Below are positions 27,169 to 37,524 of a stretch of DNA of 64,000 nt, piece by piece. This stretch comes from Paenisporosarcina sp. HGH0030 (GTDB lineage: Bacteria > Bacillota > Bacilli > Bacillales_A > Planococcaceae). The first letter of the stretch is position 1, and each line of letters opens with the position of its first letter. The translations under genes were made by a program, and so were the position numbers. The notes under the pieces are model-generated. The model ran no database searches and was not told the DNA's origin. It saw nothing but the letters and a program-made list of their open reading frames with translations. The DNA is taken from contig NZ_KE150421.1 in the NCBI RefSeq assembly GCF_000411295.1, forward strand, positions 435,324 to 499,323, in the 5' to 3' direction.

Positions 27169-28485
27169 TTGGCAATCGAACAAATTAAAATGCCCCAGCT
27201 TGGTGAATCCGTAACAGAAGGAACAATCGAAAAATGGTTGGTTCAACCGGGTGACAAAGTGAATAAGTACGATTCACTTGCTGAAGTGAATACAGATAAA
27301 GTAACAGCTGAAATTCCTTCTTCATTTACAGGTGTAATTAAAGAACTGATAGCTACTGAAGGTCAAACTTTGGAAGTTGGCGCAGTTGTTTGTACAATCG
27401 AAACAGAAGGTGGTGCATCTTCAGAAGAATCAACATCTGAAGAAACTCCTACAGAAAAAGCAACAGCTGCAGAAATGCCTGCTGCTGAATCGAAGAAGGC
27501 TGCAGCACCGACTCCAGTTCGTGAAAAAGGTGCGAAAGCCCGTTATTCACCTGCGGTTCTGAAACTTGCTCAAGAAAACGATATCGACTTATCACTAGTG
27601 GACGGAACGGGTAATGAAGGTCGTATTACGCGTAAAGACTTGCTTGTGATTATCGAAAGCGGTAATATCCCGACGGCAAAAGCAGAACAAGCTGCTCCTA
27701 AAGCAGAAACTGCTGCACCTACTCAAAACACAGCTCAAGCTTCTAAACCAGCTGCGGCTCCTGTCAATGTACCAGTAGCTGTAGGTGATATCGAAATTCC
27801 GGTTACAGGAATTCGTAAAGCCATCGCTGCCAACATGTTGCGCAGTAAACATGAAGCACCACATGCGTGGACAATGATTGAAGTAGATGTAACAAACCTA
27901 GTACAATACCGCGATTCCATCAAAAATGAATTCAAGAAAAAAGAAGGATTCAATGTGACGTATTTCGCATTCTTCGTAAAAGCTGTTTCTCAAGCTTTAA
28001 AAGAATTCCCAATGATGAACTCAATGTGGGCTGGCGACAAAATCGTACAGAAAAAAGACATCAACATTTCAATCGCAGTTGCGACGGAAGATGCTTTATT
28101 CGTACCGGTAATTAAAAATGCTGATGAAAAAACAATCAAAGGTATCGGTCGTGAAATCAATGAATTGGCAGGCAAAGTGCGTGCTGGTAAATTGAAATCT
28201 GACGAAATGCAAGGTGGTACATTCACAGTAAATAACACCGGTTCATTCGGTTCAATTCAATCAATGGGCATCATCAATTACCCACAAGCAGCAATTCTAC
28301 AAGTAGAATCAATCGTTAAACGTCCAGTAATCATGGATGGCGGTATGATTGCAGCTCGCGACATGGTTAATTTATGTTTATCTCTTGATCACCGTGTATT
28401 GGATGGCTTGGTTTGCGGACGCTTCTTAGCTCGCGTAAAAGAAATCCTTGAAAACATGACGAAAGAAAACACTTCAGTTTATTAA
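27169..28485 (+). CDS. bkdB: Branched-chain keto-acid dehydrogenase E2 (dihydrolipoyl acyltransferase)
   Basis: 438 residues: lipoyl domain with K44 in EVNTDKVTAE, an Ala/Pro/Glu-rich linker, an E1/E3-binding domain (ARYSPAVLKLAQENDIDLS with GRITRKD), a second flexible linker, and the CoA-dependent catalytic domain ending with DHRVLDGLVCGRFL. It carries the acyl group from E1 to CoA. The start is TTG behind GGAGGAG. Last gene of the bkd operon; a terminator follows after about 150 bases. Confidence 0.94.
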   Translation: MAIEQIKMPQLGESVTEGTIEKWLVQPGDKVNKYDSLAEVNTDKVTAEIPSSFTGVIKELIATEGQTLEVGAVVCTIETEGGASSEESTSEETPTEKATAAEMPAAESKKAAAPTPVREKGAKARYSPAVLKLAQENDIDLSLVDGTGNEGRITRKDLLVIIESGNIPTAKAEQAAPKAETAAPTQNTAQASKPAAAPVNVPVAVGDIEIPVTGIRKAIAANMLRSKHEAPHAWTMIEVDVTNLVQYRDSIKNEFKKKEGFNVTYFAFFVKAVSQALKEFPMMNSMWAGDKIVQKKDINISIAVATEDALFVPVIKNADEKTIKGIGREINELAGKVRAGKLKSDEMQGGTFTVNNTGSFGSIQSMGIINYPQAAILQVESIVKRPVIMDGGMIAARDMVNLCLSLDHRVLDGLVCGRFLARVKEILENMTKENTSVY

Positions 28486-28494
28486 AAGAAAAGT

Positions 28495-28672
28495 GTAAAG
28501 CGCCATTCGACACCGGCGATTGAAAGGTTCCCTTTGCGACGAGTAACCGCAGGAGCAGGACCGAATTGAAAACCTGTTTTCGCATGAGGTACTGAAGCTT
28601 AGGTGCGAACTTGCGCTTGAAACTGGACAAAAAAATTACCCGATGCCGAAACTCGGTCATCGGGTTTTTTGT
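28495..28672 (+). terminator. Structured intergenic element and terminator after bkdB
   Basis: AAGCGC near 28499 and GCGCTT near 28613 bracket a GC-richer stretch with GCGACGAG and CGCAGGAGCAGG, resembling decayed interspersed hairpin repeats common in Bacillales (inference). It ends in a clear terminator: arms ACCCGATG (28638-28645) and CATCGGGT (28658-28665) with an inner CCGA/TCGG stem, then T6. Confidence 0.65.
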
Positions 28673-28747
28673 GCTTTTATCATGGCCCAAACTCAGTTAG
28701 ACTAAGAGTGAGTAACAGATTCGAAGGAGGGAAGCGAAAGCGACCAC

Positions 28748-30403
28748 ATGACAATCGAACAAATGAAACAGGCAACTTTTCCTAAAGCGAATTTTGAAAA
28801 TTGGCAAGAAGAAGCTGTTCGTACTTTAAAAGGCAAACCGTATGAACAATTGATTACACCGACTTTTGAAGGTATCGACCTCGAACCACTTTATACGGCT
28901 GAACATTTACATAAAACATTGAATCATTCCGCCGTCATTTCGCATGCGAAAAAAGAATCGACTTGGCTTGTTGCCCAAACGACAAATGCCGGTTCGGCTT
29001 CAGAATTTCTACATAAAGCAAAAGAACAATTAAATCTAGGTAACGACATGATTGTCTACAAAGCTACAGTTCCTTCATGGGCTTGGTCAGCTACTGAAAT
29101 AGAGGACTTGGCTGAATTGTTGAATAGCCACCCATTCCATTTATCAATTAAAGACTCTGACGATCAAATCATGCAAGTCTTTGACAGAATGTCTCAGCAG
29201 CAGTTAGATGAACTGAATGGATACATTGAAGGTCCCGTCTCAGTTCAGTCACTTAGCAGAAATATTTCAACCAGTGCTATTCACTACGCTGGTGGTACTG
29301 CCGTTCATGAACTTGCCTATGCATTGTTGGCACTATCGAAACAAGCAGAAGAGCAAGCTGAATTAACAAAAGTCGCGACACAATTTGAAATCGACACGAA
29401 CTTCTTTATGGAAATAGCTAAATTACGTGCATTCCGCGTATTATGGAAAGCGTTTTCAAGTGCATATAACCAAAAGGAAGAAGCAATTAACGTTATTGCT
29501 AATACTTCATTGAGATCATACTCACAATTAGATCCGACTGTTAATTTATTACGAGCCGGAAATGCAGCTTTTTCAGCCGTACTAGGCGGCGCAGACATCC
29601 TATCGGTTTCACCTCATGATGCATTGACAGGCACATCTCCAACGTCAGAGCGAATTGCACGCAATGTACAACTGGTCATTCGCGAAGAGACGATGGTTAA
29701 TAAAATGATTGATCCTTCAGCAGGTTCATTTTATGTCGAATCATTAACTGCAGACCTTGTCAGACAATCATGGGATTTGTTCCTGAAAACATTGGATATG
29801 AATCCAGCGGAACAAGAAGATTATTTGATGTCACTGGCTAAAAACGTCCACTCATCAAGAATACAAGCAATCGCAAAACGCAAAGCTTCATTAATCGGGA
29901 CGAATGTTTATGCCAATCCGTCAGATTCGATTGTCACAACTGACACTGCAAAAGAATACGGACGCTTAGCAGTTCCTTTCGAACAGCTTCGAAAACATTT
30001 CGGTGAGTTTCCACTTCAAACTGCCGTTGTCTCGTTTGGCGTTTTGAAAGACGTTAAACCGAGAGCTGATTTTGTCCAAGGTTTCCTGCAAGCTGGAGGA
30101 TTAAATCCAGTCATGAGCCCAGTATTTTCTGATGCTCAATCTGCATGGCATTGGGTAAAATCTAACCAGATGGAATATGTGGTATGTGCAGCTAAGGATG
30201 AAATGACGAACGAAATTCTGCCACAGTTCTTAAATATTGCCGATCAACAAACAATAATTGATGTTGCGGGTAGACATACTGAAGAAAACAAATGGCGCGA
30301 GCAAGGTCTGAATGGTTCTATTTTTGCTAGCCAGGATGTCATTGCCAAAATGCAGCAATTGATTGATGTTAAAAAGAATGGGGGCCATGGTAATGAAGCC
30401 TGA
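28748..30403 (+). CDS. mutA: Methylmalonyl-CoA mutase small subunit
   Basis: A 551-residue homologue of the mutase large subunit (TIM-barrel segments such as [22 protein letters not shown] and [13 protein letters not shown]) but lacking the cobalamin DxHxxG motif in its C-terminal domain, as expected for the structural small subunit. It pairs with MutB to convert methylmalonyl-CoA to succinyl-CoA. AAGGAGG lies about 16 bases upstream of ATG 28748, unusually far; no better start codon lies between. It overlaps mutB. Confidence 0.9.
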   Translation: MTIEQMKQATFPKANFENWQEEAVRTLKGKPYEQLITPTFEGIDLEPLYTAEHLHKTLNHSAVISHAKKESTWLVAQTTNAGSASEFLHKAKEQLNLGNDMIVYKATVPSWAWSATEIEDLAELLNSHPFHLSIKDSDDQIMQVFDRMSQQQLDELNGYIEGPVSVQSLSRNISTSAIHYAGGTAVHELAYALLALSKQAEEQAELTKVATQFEIDTNFFMEIAKLRAFRVLWKAFSSAYNQKEEAINVIANTSLRSYSQLDPTVNLLRAGNAAFSAVLGGADILSVSPHDALTGTSPTSERIARNVQLVIREETMVNKMIDPSAGSFYVESLTADLVRQSWDLFLKTLDMNPAEQEDYLMSLAKNVHSSRIQAIAKRKASLIGTNVYANPSDSIVTTDTAKEYGRLAVPFEQLRKHFGEFPLQTAVVSFGVLKDVKPRADFVQGFLQAGGLNPVMSPVFSDAQSAWHWVKSNQMEYVVCAAKDEMTNEILPQFLNIADQQTIIDVAGRHTEENKWREQGLNGSIFASQDVIAKMQQLIDVKKNGGHGNEA

Positions 30404-32546
30404 TTTCAAAGCAGTTCAACTGGAACAGTTTGTAACGCAACAACATGACTCACAAAAAGCTAACGAATCCTATTTAACGAATGAAGGCATTCGACTGGCT
30501 TCTAGATATACAAAAGAAGATGTAGAAAAACTTGATCATATGTCGGATTTTCCAGGTATTGCACCAAATACACGAGGACCTTATCCTACGATGTATGTGT
30601 CACGTCCATGGACTGTACGACAATATGCAGGATTTTCAACTGCGGAAGAAAGTAATGCCTTTTATCGCCGAAACTTGGCAATGGGACAGAAAGGGCTTTC
30701 AGTAGCCTTTGATTTGGCTACCCATCGAGGATACGATTCTGACCATGAACGGGTAACAGGCGATGTTGGGAAAGCTGGAGTAGCAATTGATTCGATAGAA
30801 GACATGAAAATTTTGTTCGATGGCATTCCTTTAGATCAAATGTCAGTATCAATGACCATGAACGGGGCGGTGTTGCCGATCTTGGCCTTTTATATTGTGA
30901 CAGCAGAAGAACAGGGTGTTACGCATGAGCAATTAACGGGAACGATTCAAAATGACATTTTGAAAGAATACATGGTACGTAACACGTACATTTATCCACC
31001 GAAAATGTCGATGAAAATCATTGCGGATATTTTTGAATACACGTCGAAGTTTATGCCAAAATTCAATTCGATTTCGATTTCTGGTTACCATATGCAAGAA
31101 GCAGGTGCAACTGCTGATATCGAACTTGCTTATACATTGGCAGATGGATTGGAATATGTGAGAACTGGTTTGAAAGCAGGAATCGACATTGATTCATTTG
31201 CACCCCGATTGTCGTTTTTCTGGGCAATTGGCATGAATTATTTCATGGAAGTAGCGAAAATGCGTGCTGCTAGAAGAATATGGGCGCAAATGATGCAGAC
31301 TTTTGATCCGAAGAATCCGAAATCTTTGGCACTCCGAACACATTCTCAAACGTCAGGATGGAGTTTAACGGAGCAAGATCCATTCAACAATGTGACACGT
31401 ACATTAATTGAAGCAAATGCGTCAGCTATGGGGCATACGCAGTCCCTGCATACCAATGCATTGGATGAAGCAATTGCGTTACCGACGGATTTCTCAGCGC
31501 GAATTGCACGTAATACGCAGTTGTTCCTACAGGAAGAAACGATGATGACAAAAGTGATCGATCCGTGGGGAGGTTCTTATGCTGTCGAGAAATTGACGGA
31601 TGAATTGATGCAAAAAGCATGGGCATTGATTGAAGAAATCGAAGAACTTGGCGGAATGGCGAAAGCGATTGAAACGGGATTACCGAAAATGAAAATCGAA
31701 GAAGCTGCTGCTAAGAAACAAGCACAAATTGACTCTGGTAAAGAAATCATCATCGGTGTCAACAAATTCCGACTTGCTGAGGAAGAACCGATTGATATCT
31801 TGAATATTGACAATACGGTCGTGCGTCAAAAACAAATCGATCGTCTTGAAAAAATGAAACAAACGCGAAACGAAAAAGACGTTCAATTGGCATTGACTGC
31901 TCTTACAAAAGCGGCTGAAACTGGGGAAGACAATTTGCTGGCATGTGCAGTTCAAGCGGCGCGTGTTCGTGCTACTCTTGGCGAAATTTCAGATGCGATT
32001 GAACGAGTATCAGGTCGACATAAGGCGGTGATTCGTTCCGTGAGTGGCGTATACAGTTCAAACTTCTCAAATGAAGAAGAAATCCAGGCAGTAAAAGACA
32101 TGACGGAAGACTTTAAAGAAAACGAGGGTCGCCGTCCACGAATTATTATCGCGAAAATGGGGCAGGACGGACACGATCGTGGTGCCAAAGTCATCGCGAC
32201 GGCATTTGCTGATTTAGGTTTTGACGTGGATATTGGTCCGTTATTCCAAACACCAGAAGAAACAGCAAAACAAGCAGTCGAAAACGATGTGCACGTAATT
32301 GGAGTGAGTTCACTTGCAGCTGGTCATATGACCTTAGTGCCTGCACTTCAAAGTGAACTGAAGAAAATGAATCGCGAAGATATTCTTATTGTGGTTGGAG
32401 GCGTCATTCCAGCTCAAGATTATGCGTTTTTACGTGAAAATGGAGCTGCTGCAATCTTTGGTCCAGGAACTGTCATTCCGGTGGCAGCTGCGAAAGTGAT
32501 AGAAGAAATCTATAGACGTCTTGGGTATGAGGAAGTGAAGGAATAA
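30393..32546 (+). CDS. mutB: Methylmalonyl-CoA mutase large (catalytic) subunit
   Basis: 717 residues, adenosylcobalamin enzyme. The barrel shows [48 protein letters not shown] and [16 protein letters not shown]; the C-terminal cobalamin domain has the DxHxxG motif in [15 protein letters not shown], whose His coordinates cobalt. ATG 30393 is chosen, 9 bases after ATGGGGG, over the in-frame ATG at 30387; the gene begins inside the end of mutA and its stop overlaps meaB (TAATG). Confidence 0.96.
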   Translation: MKPDFKAVQLEQFVTQQHDSQKANESYLTNEGIRLASRYTKEDVEKLDHMSDFPGIAPNTRGPYPTMYVSRPWTVRQYAGFSTAEESNAFYRRNLAMGQKGLSVAFDLATHRGYDSDHERVTGDVGKAGVAIDSIEDMKILFDGIPLDQMSVSMTMNGAVLPILAFYIVTAEEQGVTHEQLTGTIQNDILKEYMVRNTYIYPPKMSMKIIADIFEYTSKFMPKFNSISISGYHMQEAGATADIELAYTLADGLEYVRTGLKAGIDIDSFAPRLSFFWAIGMNYFMEVAKMRAARRIWAQMMQTFDPKNPKSLALRTHSQTSGWSLTEQDPFNNVTRTLIEANASAMGHTQSLHTNALDEAIALPTDFSARIARNTQLFLQEETMMTKVIDPWGGSYAVEKLTDELMQKAWALIEEIEELGGMAKAIETGLPKMKIEEAAAKKQAQIDSGKEIIIGVNKFRLAEEEPIDILNIDNTVVRQKQIDRLEKMKQTRNEKDVQLALTALTKAAETGEDNLLACAVQAARVRATLGEISDAIERVSGRHKAVIRSVSGVYSSNFSNEEEIQAVKDMTEDFKENEGRRPRIIIAKMGQDGHDRGAKVIATAFADLGFDVDIGPLFQTPEETAKQAVENDVHVIGVSSLAAGHMTLVPALQSELKKMNREDILIVVGGVIPAQDYAFLRENGAAAIFGPGTVIPVAAAKVIEEIYRRLGYEEVKE

Positions 32547-33640
32547 TGGAAGGTCAAGAGAACCAGCAGAAAAGTGCAATGCATGTGATGGGTGGACTAA
32601 AGTCTACTCATGACGGCATGGGGCAAACGTCTCGAAAGCAATTTCGACGATCTCACAAAAAAGAGATTTCTGTCGATGATTTTTCGCGTGAAATTCGTCA
32701 AGGTTCCAGGCTCCATTTAGCTAAAGCCATCACTTTGCTTGAAAGTACCGTGATGGACGATAAACGTACTGGTCAACAGTTACTGCAGGAATTGCTGCCT
32801 CATACGGGAAATAGTATTCGTATCGGCATCACGGGTGTTCCAGGTGCGGGGAAAAGTACGTTTATCGAAGCGTTCGGGAAATATTTGTGTGACATTGGAT
32901 TTAAAGTGGCTGTACTCGCCATTGATCCGAGCTCAAGCCTTACAGGTGGCAGTATTTTAGGGGATAAAACTCGAATGGAAGAACTCGTTCGACACGAAAA
33001 TGCTTTCATTCGACCATCTCCTTCTGCAGGGACACTCGGCGGCGTTCACAAAAAAACTCGTGAAACGATGTTGCTTTGTGAAGCTGCAGGTTACGACGTT
33101 ATCTTGATTGAAACGGTCGGTGTTGGGCAAAGTGAAACGATTGTACGCGGCATGGTCGATTTCTTTATGTTACTCGTTTTAACAGGTGCGGGGGACGAAC
33201 TTCAAGGAATGAAGAAAGGCATTATGGAACTGGCCGATTTGCTGATTGTGCATAAAGCGGATGGAGACAATCTGAAAATGTCGAAAAAGACCGTTGCCGA
33301 ATATGAGCAAATTCTTCATTTCCTACAACCTGCCAGTCTAGGCTGGACGACAAAAGCAATGCCTGTCTCTTCTATTGAAAAAATGGGAATACGCGAAGTT
33401 TGGGAAGTAATCGGTTCTTTTAAAGAAACGTTGACTAAATCAGGAGTTTTTGATGAACGCCGTCAGTCACAGACAAAAGAGTGGTTTCATACGATGATTT
33501 TAGATCGTCTAATGGATGAATTTTATGGAACCCCACAGACAAAATCGCAAGTGAAATTGCTGGAAAAAGAAATTTTACAAGGTGATCTGACCGTTTCACA
33601 GGCAGTTGAGCAATTATTTACAAACACGTCCAAAACCTAG
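32546..33640 (+). CDS. meaB: Methylmalonyl-CoA mutase-associated GTPase MeaB
   Basis: A G3E-family GTPase of 364 residues that guards cobalamin loading and repairs methylmalonyl-CoA mutase. Walker A GVPGAGKST, DPSSSLTGGSILGDKTRM, the ETVGVGQSE switch and the base-specificity segment VHKADGDN are visible. About 40 residues precede the family core (ISVDDFSREIRQGSRLHL), including AMHVMGGLKSTHDG; internal ATG codons exist, but TAATG coupling with mutB favours the first one. Confidence 0.93.
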   Translation: MEGQENQQKSAMHVMGGLKSTHDGMGQTSRKQFRRSHKKEISVDDFSREIRQGSRLHLAKAITLLESTVMDDKRTGQQLLQELLPHTGNSIRIGITGVPGAGKSTFIEAFGKYLCDIGFKVAVLAIDPSSSLTGGSILGDKTRMEELVRHENAFIRPSPSAGTLGGVHKKTRETMLLCEAAGYDVILIETVGVGQSETIVRGMVDFFMLLVLTGAGDELQGMKKGIMELADLLIVHKADGDNLKMSKKTVAEYEQILHFLQPASLGWTTKAMPVSSIEKMGIREVWEVIGSFKETLTKSGVFDERRQSQTKEWFHTMILDRLMDEFYGTPQTKSQVKLLEKEILQGDLTVSQAVEQLFTNTSKT

Positions 33641-33643
33641 ATT

Positions 33644-33672
33644 TTGCGTGTCTATTAATGACCTGCTATTAT
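33644..33672 (+). promoter_or_regulatory. Promoter of brxB
   Basis: TTGCGT (33644-33649), 17 bases, TATTAT (33667-33672), about 30 bases before the brxB start and just after the meaB stop. Confidence 0.55.
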
Positions 33673-33702
33673 TAATAGTGAAGTTTGAGAGGAGTTTTTC
33701 AA

Positions 33703-34143
33703 ATGAACATGGATTTTAACTTATTGATGAATGATATAGTACGTCAGGCACGTGGTGAGATGGAAGCAAGTGGTTATGAGCAATTGACTTCTGCAGAAGA
33801 TGTTGAACAAGCATTCGCCCGTCCAGGTACGTCTTTAGTGATGATTAACTCTGTATGTGGTTGTGCAGGCGGCATTGCTCGCCCTGCAGCAGCGAATGCA
33901 GTACATTACGACAAACGACCAAATCATTTAGTAACAGTATTTGCAGGACAAGATAAAGAAGCAACTGCTCAAGCTCGTATGTTGTTTGGGGATGACCATT
34001 TGCCTTCTTCACCTTCATTTGTTCTATTAAAAGATGGACAAGCTGTTGCTGATATCGGTCGCCACGAAATCGAAGGACATGACCCAATGTCAGTCATCAC
34101 ACACATTCAAGCACTGTTTGAAGAACATTGTGACGAGCTATAA
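33703..34143 (+). CDS. Bacilliredoxin BrxA/BrxB family protein (YqiW/YphP type)
   Basis: A 146-residue thioredoxin-like protein of the DUF1094/YphP family. The active site is C52-G-C54 in [16 protein letters not shown], the CGC motif of bacilliredoxins, which remove bacillithiol from oxidised proteins. This suggests the organism uses bacillithiol (inference). ATG 33703 follows GAGGAG; an earlier in-frame ATG at 33685 sits before it. A terminator follows at 34150-34178 (GAGCAC/GTGCTC plus T-run). yqiW holds the same position near bkd genes in Bacillus. Confidence 0.88.
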   Translation: MNMDFNLLMNDIVRQARGEMEASGYEQLTSAEDVEQAFARPGTSLVMINSVCGCAGGIARPAAANAVHYDKRPNHLVTVFAGQDKEATAQARMLFGDDHLPSSPSFVLLKDGQAVADIGRHEIEGHDPMSVITHIQALFEEHCDEL

Positions 34144-34149
34144 GGAAAG

Positions 34150-34178
34150 GAAGAGCACTTAGTCGGTGCTCTTTTTTC
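34150..34178 (+). terminator. Terminator after the bacilliredoxin gene
   Basis: AAGAGCAC and GTGCTCTT pair around TTAGTCG, followed by T6. Confidence 0.85.
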
Positions 34179-34312
34179 TTCTTTATTTATTGACTCTACA
34201 CTCGTGGGCTCACTCTTCACGTATAAAGCTAGAAGATTAAATATTTGGTTACTCTAAATGCATGTTAAGAAAAATGTTGATTTACACTTTTCGTGCGAAA
34301 GTTGGTGTACTC

Positions 34313-35302
34313 ATGAATTTCCGGCGATTTAAAATCGGTTATCGGACATTAAAAACGGCAGTTGGCGCGAGTATAGCCATGCTTATTGCCATGTTTCTGA
34401 ATTTGGATTATTATAGTTCCGCCTTCATTTTGACCGTTTTGTGCATTCAACCCACTAAACGGAAGTCACTACGTGCAGTTTATTCACGAATCATTGCCAG
34501 CATCATCGGGGTGGGGTTCGCTTTCGTATTTTTTGAAGGAATCGCGTATCATCCACTAGTTTTCGGCCTTATTTTAATATTATTTATTCCAACGCTTGTA
34601 TCCTTAAGATTTCAGGATGGCTTTGTTTCTAGCGTTGTCATCCTCCTGCATTTATTTGATGCTAAAGATATGTCATGGTCACTGTTGTGGAATGAAGTTC
34701 AATTGATGATTGTCGGATTTGGCGTGGCATTGTTAGTTAACTTATACATGCCTTCAATTGAAAAAGATTTAAAAAAATATCGTTTGGATCTCGAGTCCTT
34801 GTATTCGAAGATTTTTCATGAAATCACTTCGTATTTACGAAACGGAGAATCGGATTGGGATGGAAAAGAACTTGTTGAAGCCTCTGAAGTGATTGAAAAA
34901 GGAAAAGCTCTTGCTTATCAGGATGTCGAAAACCATTTAAACCGCAGACAAAATCTGCATTACCTATATTTCGATATGCGCGAACAACAGTTCGAAATTA
35001 TTGAGAGAGTCTTACCGAAAATAACTGCGTTGCCAGTCAACATTTCTCATTGTTACATTGTCGCTGACTTTATGGAAGAATTGGCGAATCACGTACATTC
35101 CGGAAATACGGCTCATAAGTTTATTTCGAAGCTAGATGAGGTTAAAGAAGACTTTGCTAAGATGCCTCTGCCGAAAGATCATGAGAACTTTTTGGCTATG
35201 GCGGCACTTTATCAATTCATCGAAGAGATGGAACAGTATTTACGTATCAAACGTAGCTTTGTTGGATTTAATATGAAAAAAAAGACAGCTTCGAAGGAGT
35301 AA
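34313..35302 (+). CDS. Aromatic acid exporter family membrane protein (YqjA-like)
   Basis: About 330 residues. Four or more hydrophobic segments fill the first 150 residues (GASIAMLIAMFLNLDYY, IIASIIGVGFAFVFFEG, LVFGLILILFIPTLV, VQLMIVGFGVALLVNLYM), followed by a long helical cytoplasmic domain ending in a Lys-rich tail. This is the ArAE_1/FUSC-like family of YqjA; substrate unknown. ATG 34313 (MNFRRFKIGYRTLKTAVG) aligns with the usual start; a longer frame begins at 34262. Ribosome binding site is weak in either case. Confidence 0.8.
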   Translation: MNFRRFKIGYRTLKTAVGASIAMLIAMFLNLDYYSSAFILTVLCIQPTKRKSLRAVYSRIIASIIGVGFAFVFFEGIAYHPLVFGLILILFIPTLVSLRFQDGFVSSVVILLHLFDAKDMSWSLLWNEVQLMIVGFGVALLVNLYMPSIEKDLKKYRLDLESLYSKIFHEITSYLRNGESDWDGKELVEASEVIEKGKALAYQDVENHLNRRQNLHYLYFDMREQQFEIIERVLPKITALPVNISHCYIVADFMEELANHVHSGNTAHKFISKLDEVKEDFAKMPLPKDHENFLAMAALYQFIEEMEQYLRIKRSFVGFNMKKKTASKE

Positions 35303-35330
35303 TAAGATTCCTTCGAAGCTGTTTTTTTAA
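35286..35330. terminator. Bidirectional terminator, yqjA-like gene and prli42
   Basis: Perfect 14-base arms ACAGCTTCGAAGGA and TCCTTCGAAGCTGT around about 10 bases, followed by T7. Its far side overlaps the stop of the converging small gene. Confidence 0.9.
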
Positions 35331-35422
35331 AAGAACAAACTTAATCCAAACAAGATACTTGATAAAGCCATCATGATGATCATTAAATAGATGACAAACT
35401 TGCGGAAATTAGCATTACGCAT
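35327..35422 (-). CDS. prli42: Stressosome-associated protein Prli42
   Basis: A 31-residue single-pass membrane peptide reading MRNANFRKFVIYLMIIMMA followed by LSSILFGLSLFF. Short length, N-terminal Arg/Lys cluster, one hydrophobic helix and aromatic end fit Prli42, which in Listeria anchors the stressosome protein RsbR to the membrane for sigma-B activation. AAGGAG lies 9 bases before the ATG (on the minus strand). In Bacillales this tiny gene lies near yqjA and mce, as here; it is easily missed in annotation. Confidence 0.8.
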   Translation of the reverse strand: MRNANFRKFVIYLMIIMMALSSILFGLSLFF

Positions 35423-35548
35423 GCGGGACAACTCCTTTAACTAGCTATTCTTAAGTTTAGTAGAAACTGAAAAAATTCTCAAGAGGTAGAGTTTTCAAAA
35501 AGAAATCGGTACAATAGAGGATGGAGAAAACAGAAGGGTGTGGCTATT

Positions 35549-35959
35549 TTGAAAAAGGTCGATCATATCGGCATCGCCGTTAAAAATCTAGATGAAACAA
35601 TCCCTTATTATACAGAAACATTAGGTTTAACAGTTTTGAAAATCGAAGAAGTAGCTTCTGAATCAGTTCGTGTGGCATTCATTGATGCAGGTAACGTCAA
35701 ACTTGAGTTACTGGAGCCAATGTCTGAACAAAGTGCCATTCACTCTTTCATTGAAAAAAAAGGGGAAGGCATTCACCACATTGCTTTTGGAGTAGAAGGC
35801 ATCGACGAACGCATGATTGAACTTCGTGAAAAAGGCGTACGAATATTAAATGAACAGCCGAAGATTGGAGCGGGTGGTGCTCAAGTTGCCTTCTTGCATC
35901 CAAAGTCTTCTTTCGGTGTACTTTATGAATTGTGTGATAAAAGCGGGTTAAAGGGGTAA
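35549..35959 (+). CDS. mce: Methylmalonyl-CoA epimerase
   Basis: About 136 residues of the vicinal oxygen chelate fold: DHIGIAVKNLDETIPYYTETLG, VKLELLEPMSE and GIHHIAFGVEGID; the metal ligands are the His of DHIG, the His of HHIAF and the C-terminal Glu of YELCD. It converts (2S)- to (2R)-methylmalonyl-CoA, joining the carboxylase to the mutase encoded upstream. TTG 35549 is favoured because AAGGG lies about 10 bases before; the in-frame GTG at 35540 is too near it. Confidence 0.92.
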   Translation: MKKVDHIGIAVKNLDETIPYYTETLGLTVLKIEEVASESVRVAFIDAGNVKLELLEPMSEQSAIHSFIEKKGEGIHHIAFGVEGIDERMIELREKGVRILNEQPKIGAGGAQVAFLHPKSSFGVLYELCDKSGLKG

Positions 35960-35964
35960 TATAC

Positions 35965-37512
35965 ATGGACATTTATGAAAAAATCAATGATTTATATGAT
36001 CGCAAGCGTGAAATAGAACTCGGCGGCGGAGACGATAGAATTGAAAAACAGCACGCTAAAGGAAAATTGACAGCACGTGAACGCATCGATTTATTGGTCG
36101 ATCCAGGAACATTCGTTGAATTGAATCCATTCATTGAACACCGTACGGTCGACTTTGGCATGGACACTCAAAAAGGTCCTGGGGATGGAGTCGTTACAGG
36201 ATACGGGAAAGTAAATGGTCGTGCGATTTATTTATTCTCTCAGGACTTCACAGTATTTGGCGGAGCACTTGGTGAGATGCATGCGATGAAAATTGCCAAT
36301 GTCATGGACTTGGCAGCTAAAAATGGCGCACCGTTCATTGGGTTAAATGATTCTGGTGGTGCACGTATTCAAGAGGGCGTTGTGTCTCTTGATGGATATG
36401 GCCACATTTTCTATCGTAATACCATTTATTCAGGCGTCATTCCGCAAATCTCGGTCATTATGGGACCATGTGCCGGTGGAGCAGTCTATTCTCCAGCAAT
36501 CACGGATTTTGTCTTTATGGTCGATAAGACAAGCCAAATGTTTATTACAGGTCCAAAAGTTATTGAAACAGTTACAGGAGAAAAAATATCTTCTGAGGAC
36601 TTGGGCGGTTCAAAAGTACATAATGCCATCAGTGGAAATGCTCATTTCCGTGCTAAAACAGAGCAGGAAATACTTCAGCAGGTTAGAGATTTACTAAGTT
36701 TCTTGCCACAAAATAACGATGAGAAACCACCTCGTCTGGAAGCTGACCAAATGGATGATTATCGACCTGAATTAACGGATGTTGTACCGTTTGATGCAAT
36801 TCGTCCTTACGACATTCGTATAGTTATCGAACAAGTGGTGGACCAGGATTCATTCATGGAAGTACAGAAAGAGTTTGCACGTAATATTGTAATTGGTCTG
36901 GCTCGTATTAAAGGGGAAGTCGTAGGTTTGGTGTGTAACCAGCCGAAAGTAATGGCTGGTGGTCTCGACATCAATTCTTCGGATAAAGCAGCACGTTTTA
37001 TTCGATTCTGTGACTCATTCAATATTCCAATCATTACGTTTGAAGATGTAACCGGATTTTTCCCGGGAATTAAACAAGAACATGGTGGAATCATTCGTCA
37101 TGGGGCGAAGATTTTGTATGCGTATTCTGAAGCAACTGTTCCGAAGATGACAGTCATTTTAAGAAAAGCATATGGTGGAGCATATGTAGCACTAAACTCT
37201 AAATCCATCGGTGCTGATCTGGTGTTCTCTTGGCCAAACGCAGAAATTGCAGTAATGGGTCCACAAGGGGCAGCAAACGTAATCTTTTCCCGGGAAATCG
37301 CGCAAAGCGACAATCCTGAACAAACGCGTGCGACAAAAATCGAGGAATATCGCGAAAAATTTGCAAACCCTTATGTAGCTGCTGCACGAGGTATGGTGGA
37401 TGATGTAATCGATCCACGCGAAACGCGAATTAAACTCATTCAGGCTCTAGATATGATGCGTAATAAGAAAGAAACCCGACCAACCAAAAAACATGGCAAT
37501 ATCCCATTATAA
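35965..37512 (+). CDS. mmdA: Propionyl-CoA carboxylase / methylmalonyl-CoA decarboxylase carboxyltransferase subunit (YqjD-like)
   Basis: 515 residues of the biotin-dependent carboxyltransferase family, with two crotonase-like halves. Features: GKLTARERIDLLVDPGTF, NDSGGARIQEGV, GPCAGGAVYSPAITDF and the C-terminal FEDVTGFFPGIKQEHGGIIRHG and MGPQGAANVIF. It transfers carboxylate between biotin and propionyl-CoA. No biotin carboxylase or carrier gene is adjacent, so partners must be elsewhere. It starts 5 bases after mce, so the two share an operon. Confidence 0.92.
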   Translation: MDIYEKINDLYDRKREIELGGGDDRIEKQHAKGKLTARERIDLLVDPGTFVELNPFIEHRTVDFGMDTQKGPGDGVVTGYGKVNGRAIYLFSQDFTVFGGALGEMHAMKIANVMDLAAKNGAPFIGLNDSGGARIQEGVVSLDGYGHIFYRNTIYSGVIPQISVIMGPCAGGAVYSPAITDFVFMVDKTSQMFITGPKVIETVTGEKISSEDLGGSKVHNAISGNAHFRAKTEQEILQQVRDLLSFLPQNNDEKPPRLEADQMDDYRPELTDVVPFDAIRPYDIRIVIEQVVDQDSFMEVQKEFARNIVIGLARIKGEVVGLVCNQPKVMAGGLDINSSDKAARFIRFCDSFNIPIITFEDVTGFFPGIKQEHGGIIRHGAKILYAYSEATVPKMTVILRKAYGGAYVALNSKSIGADLVFSWPNAEIAVMGPQGAANVIFSREIAQSDNPEQTRATKIEEYREKFANPYVAAARGMVDDVIDPRETRIKLIQALDMMRNKKETRPTKKHGNIPL

Positions 37513-37524
37513 AGGAGTTTTAAT

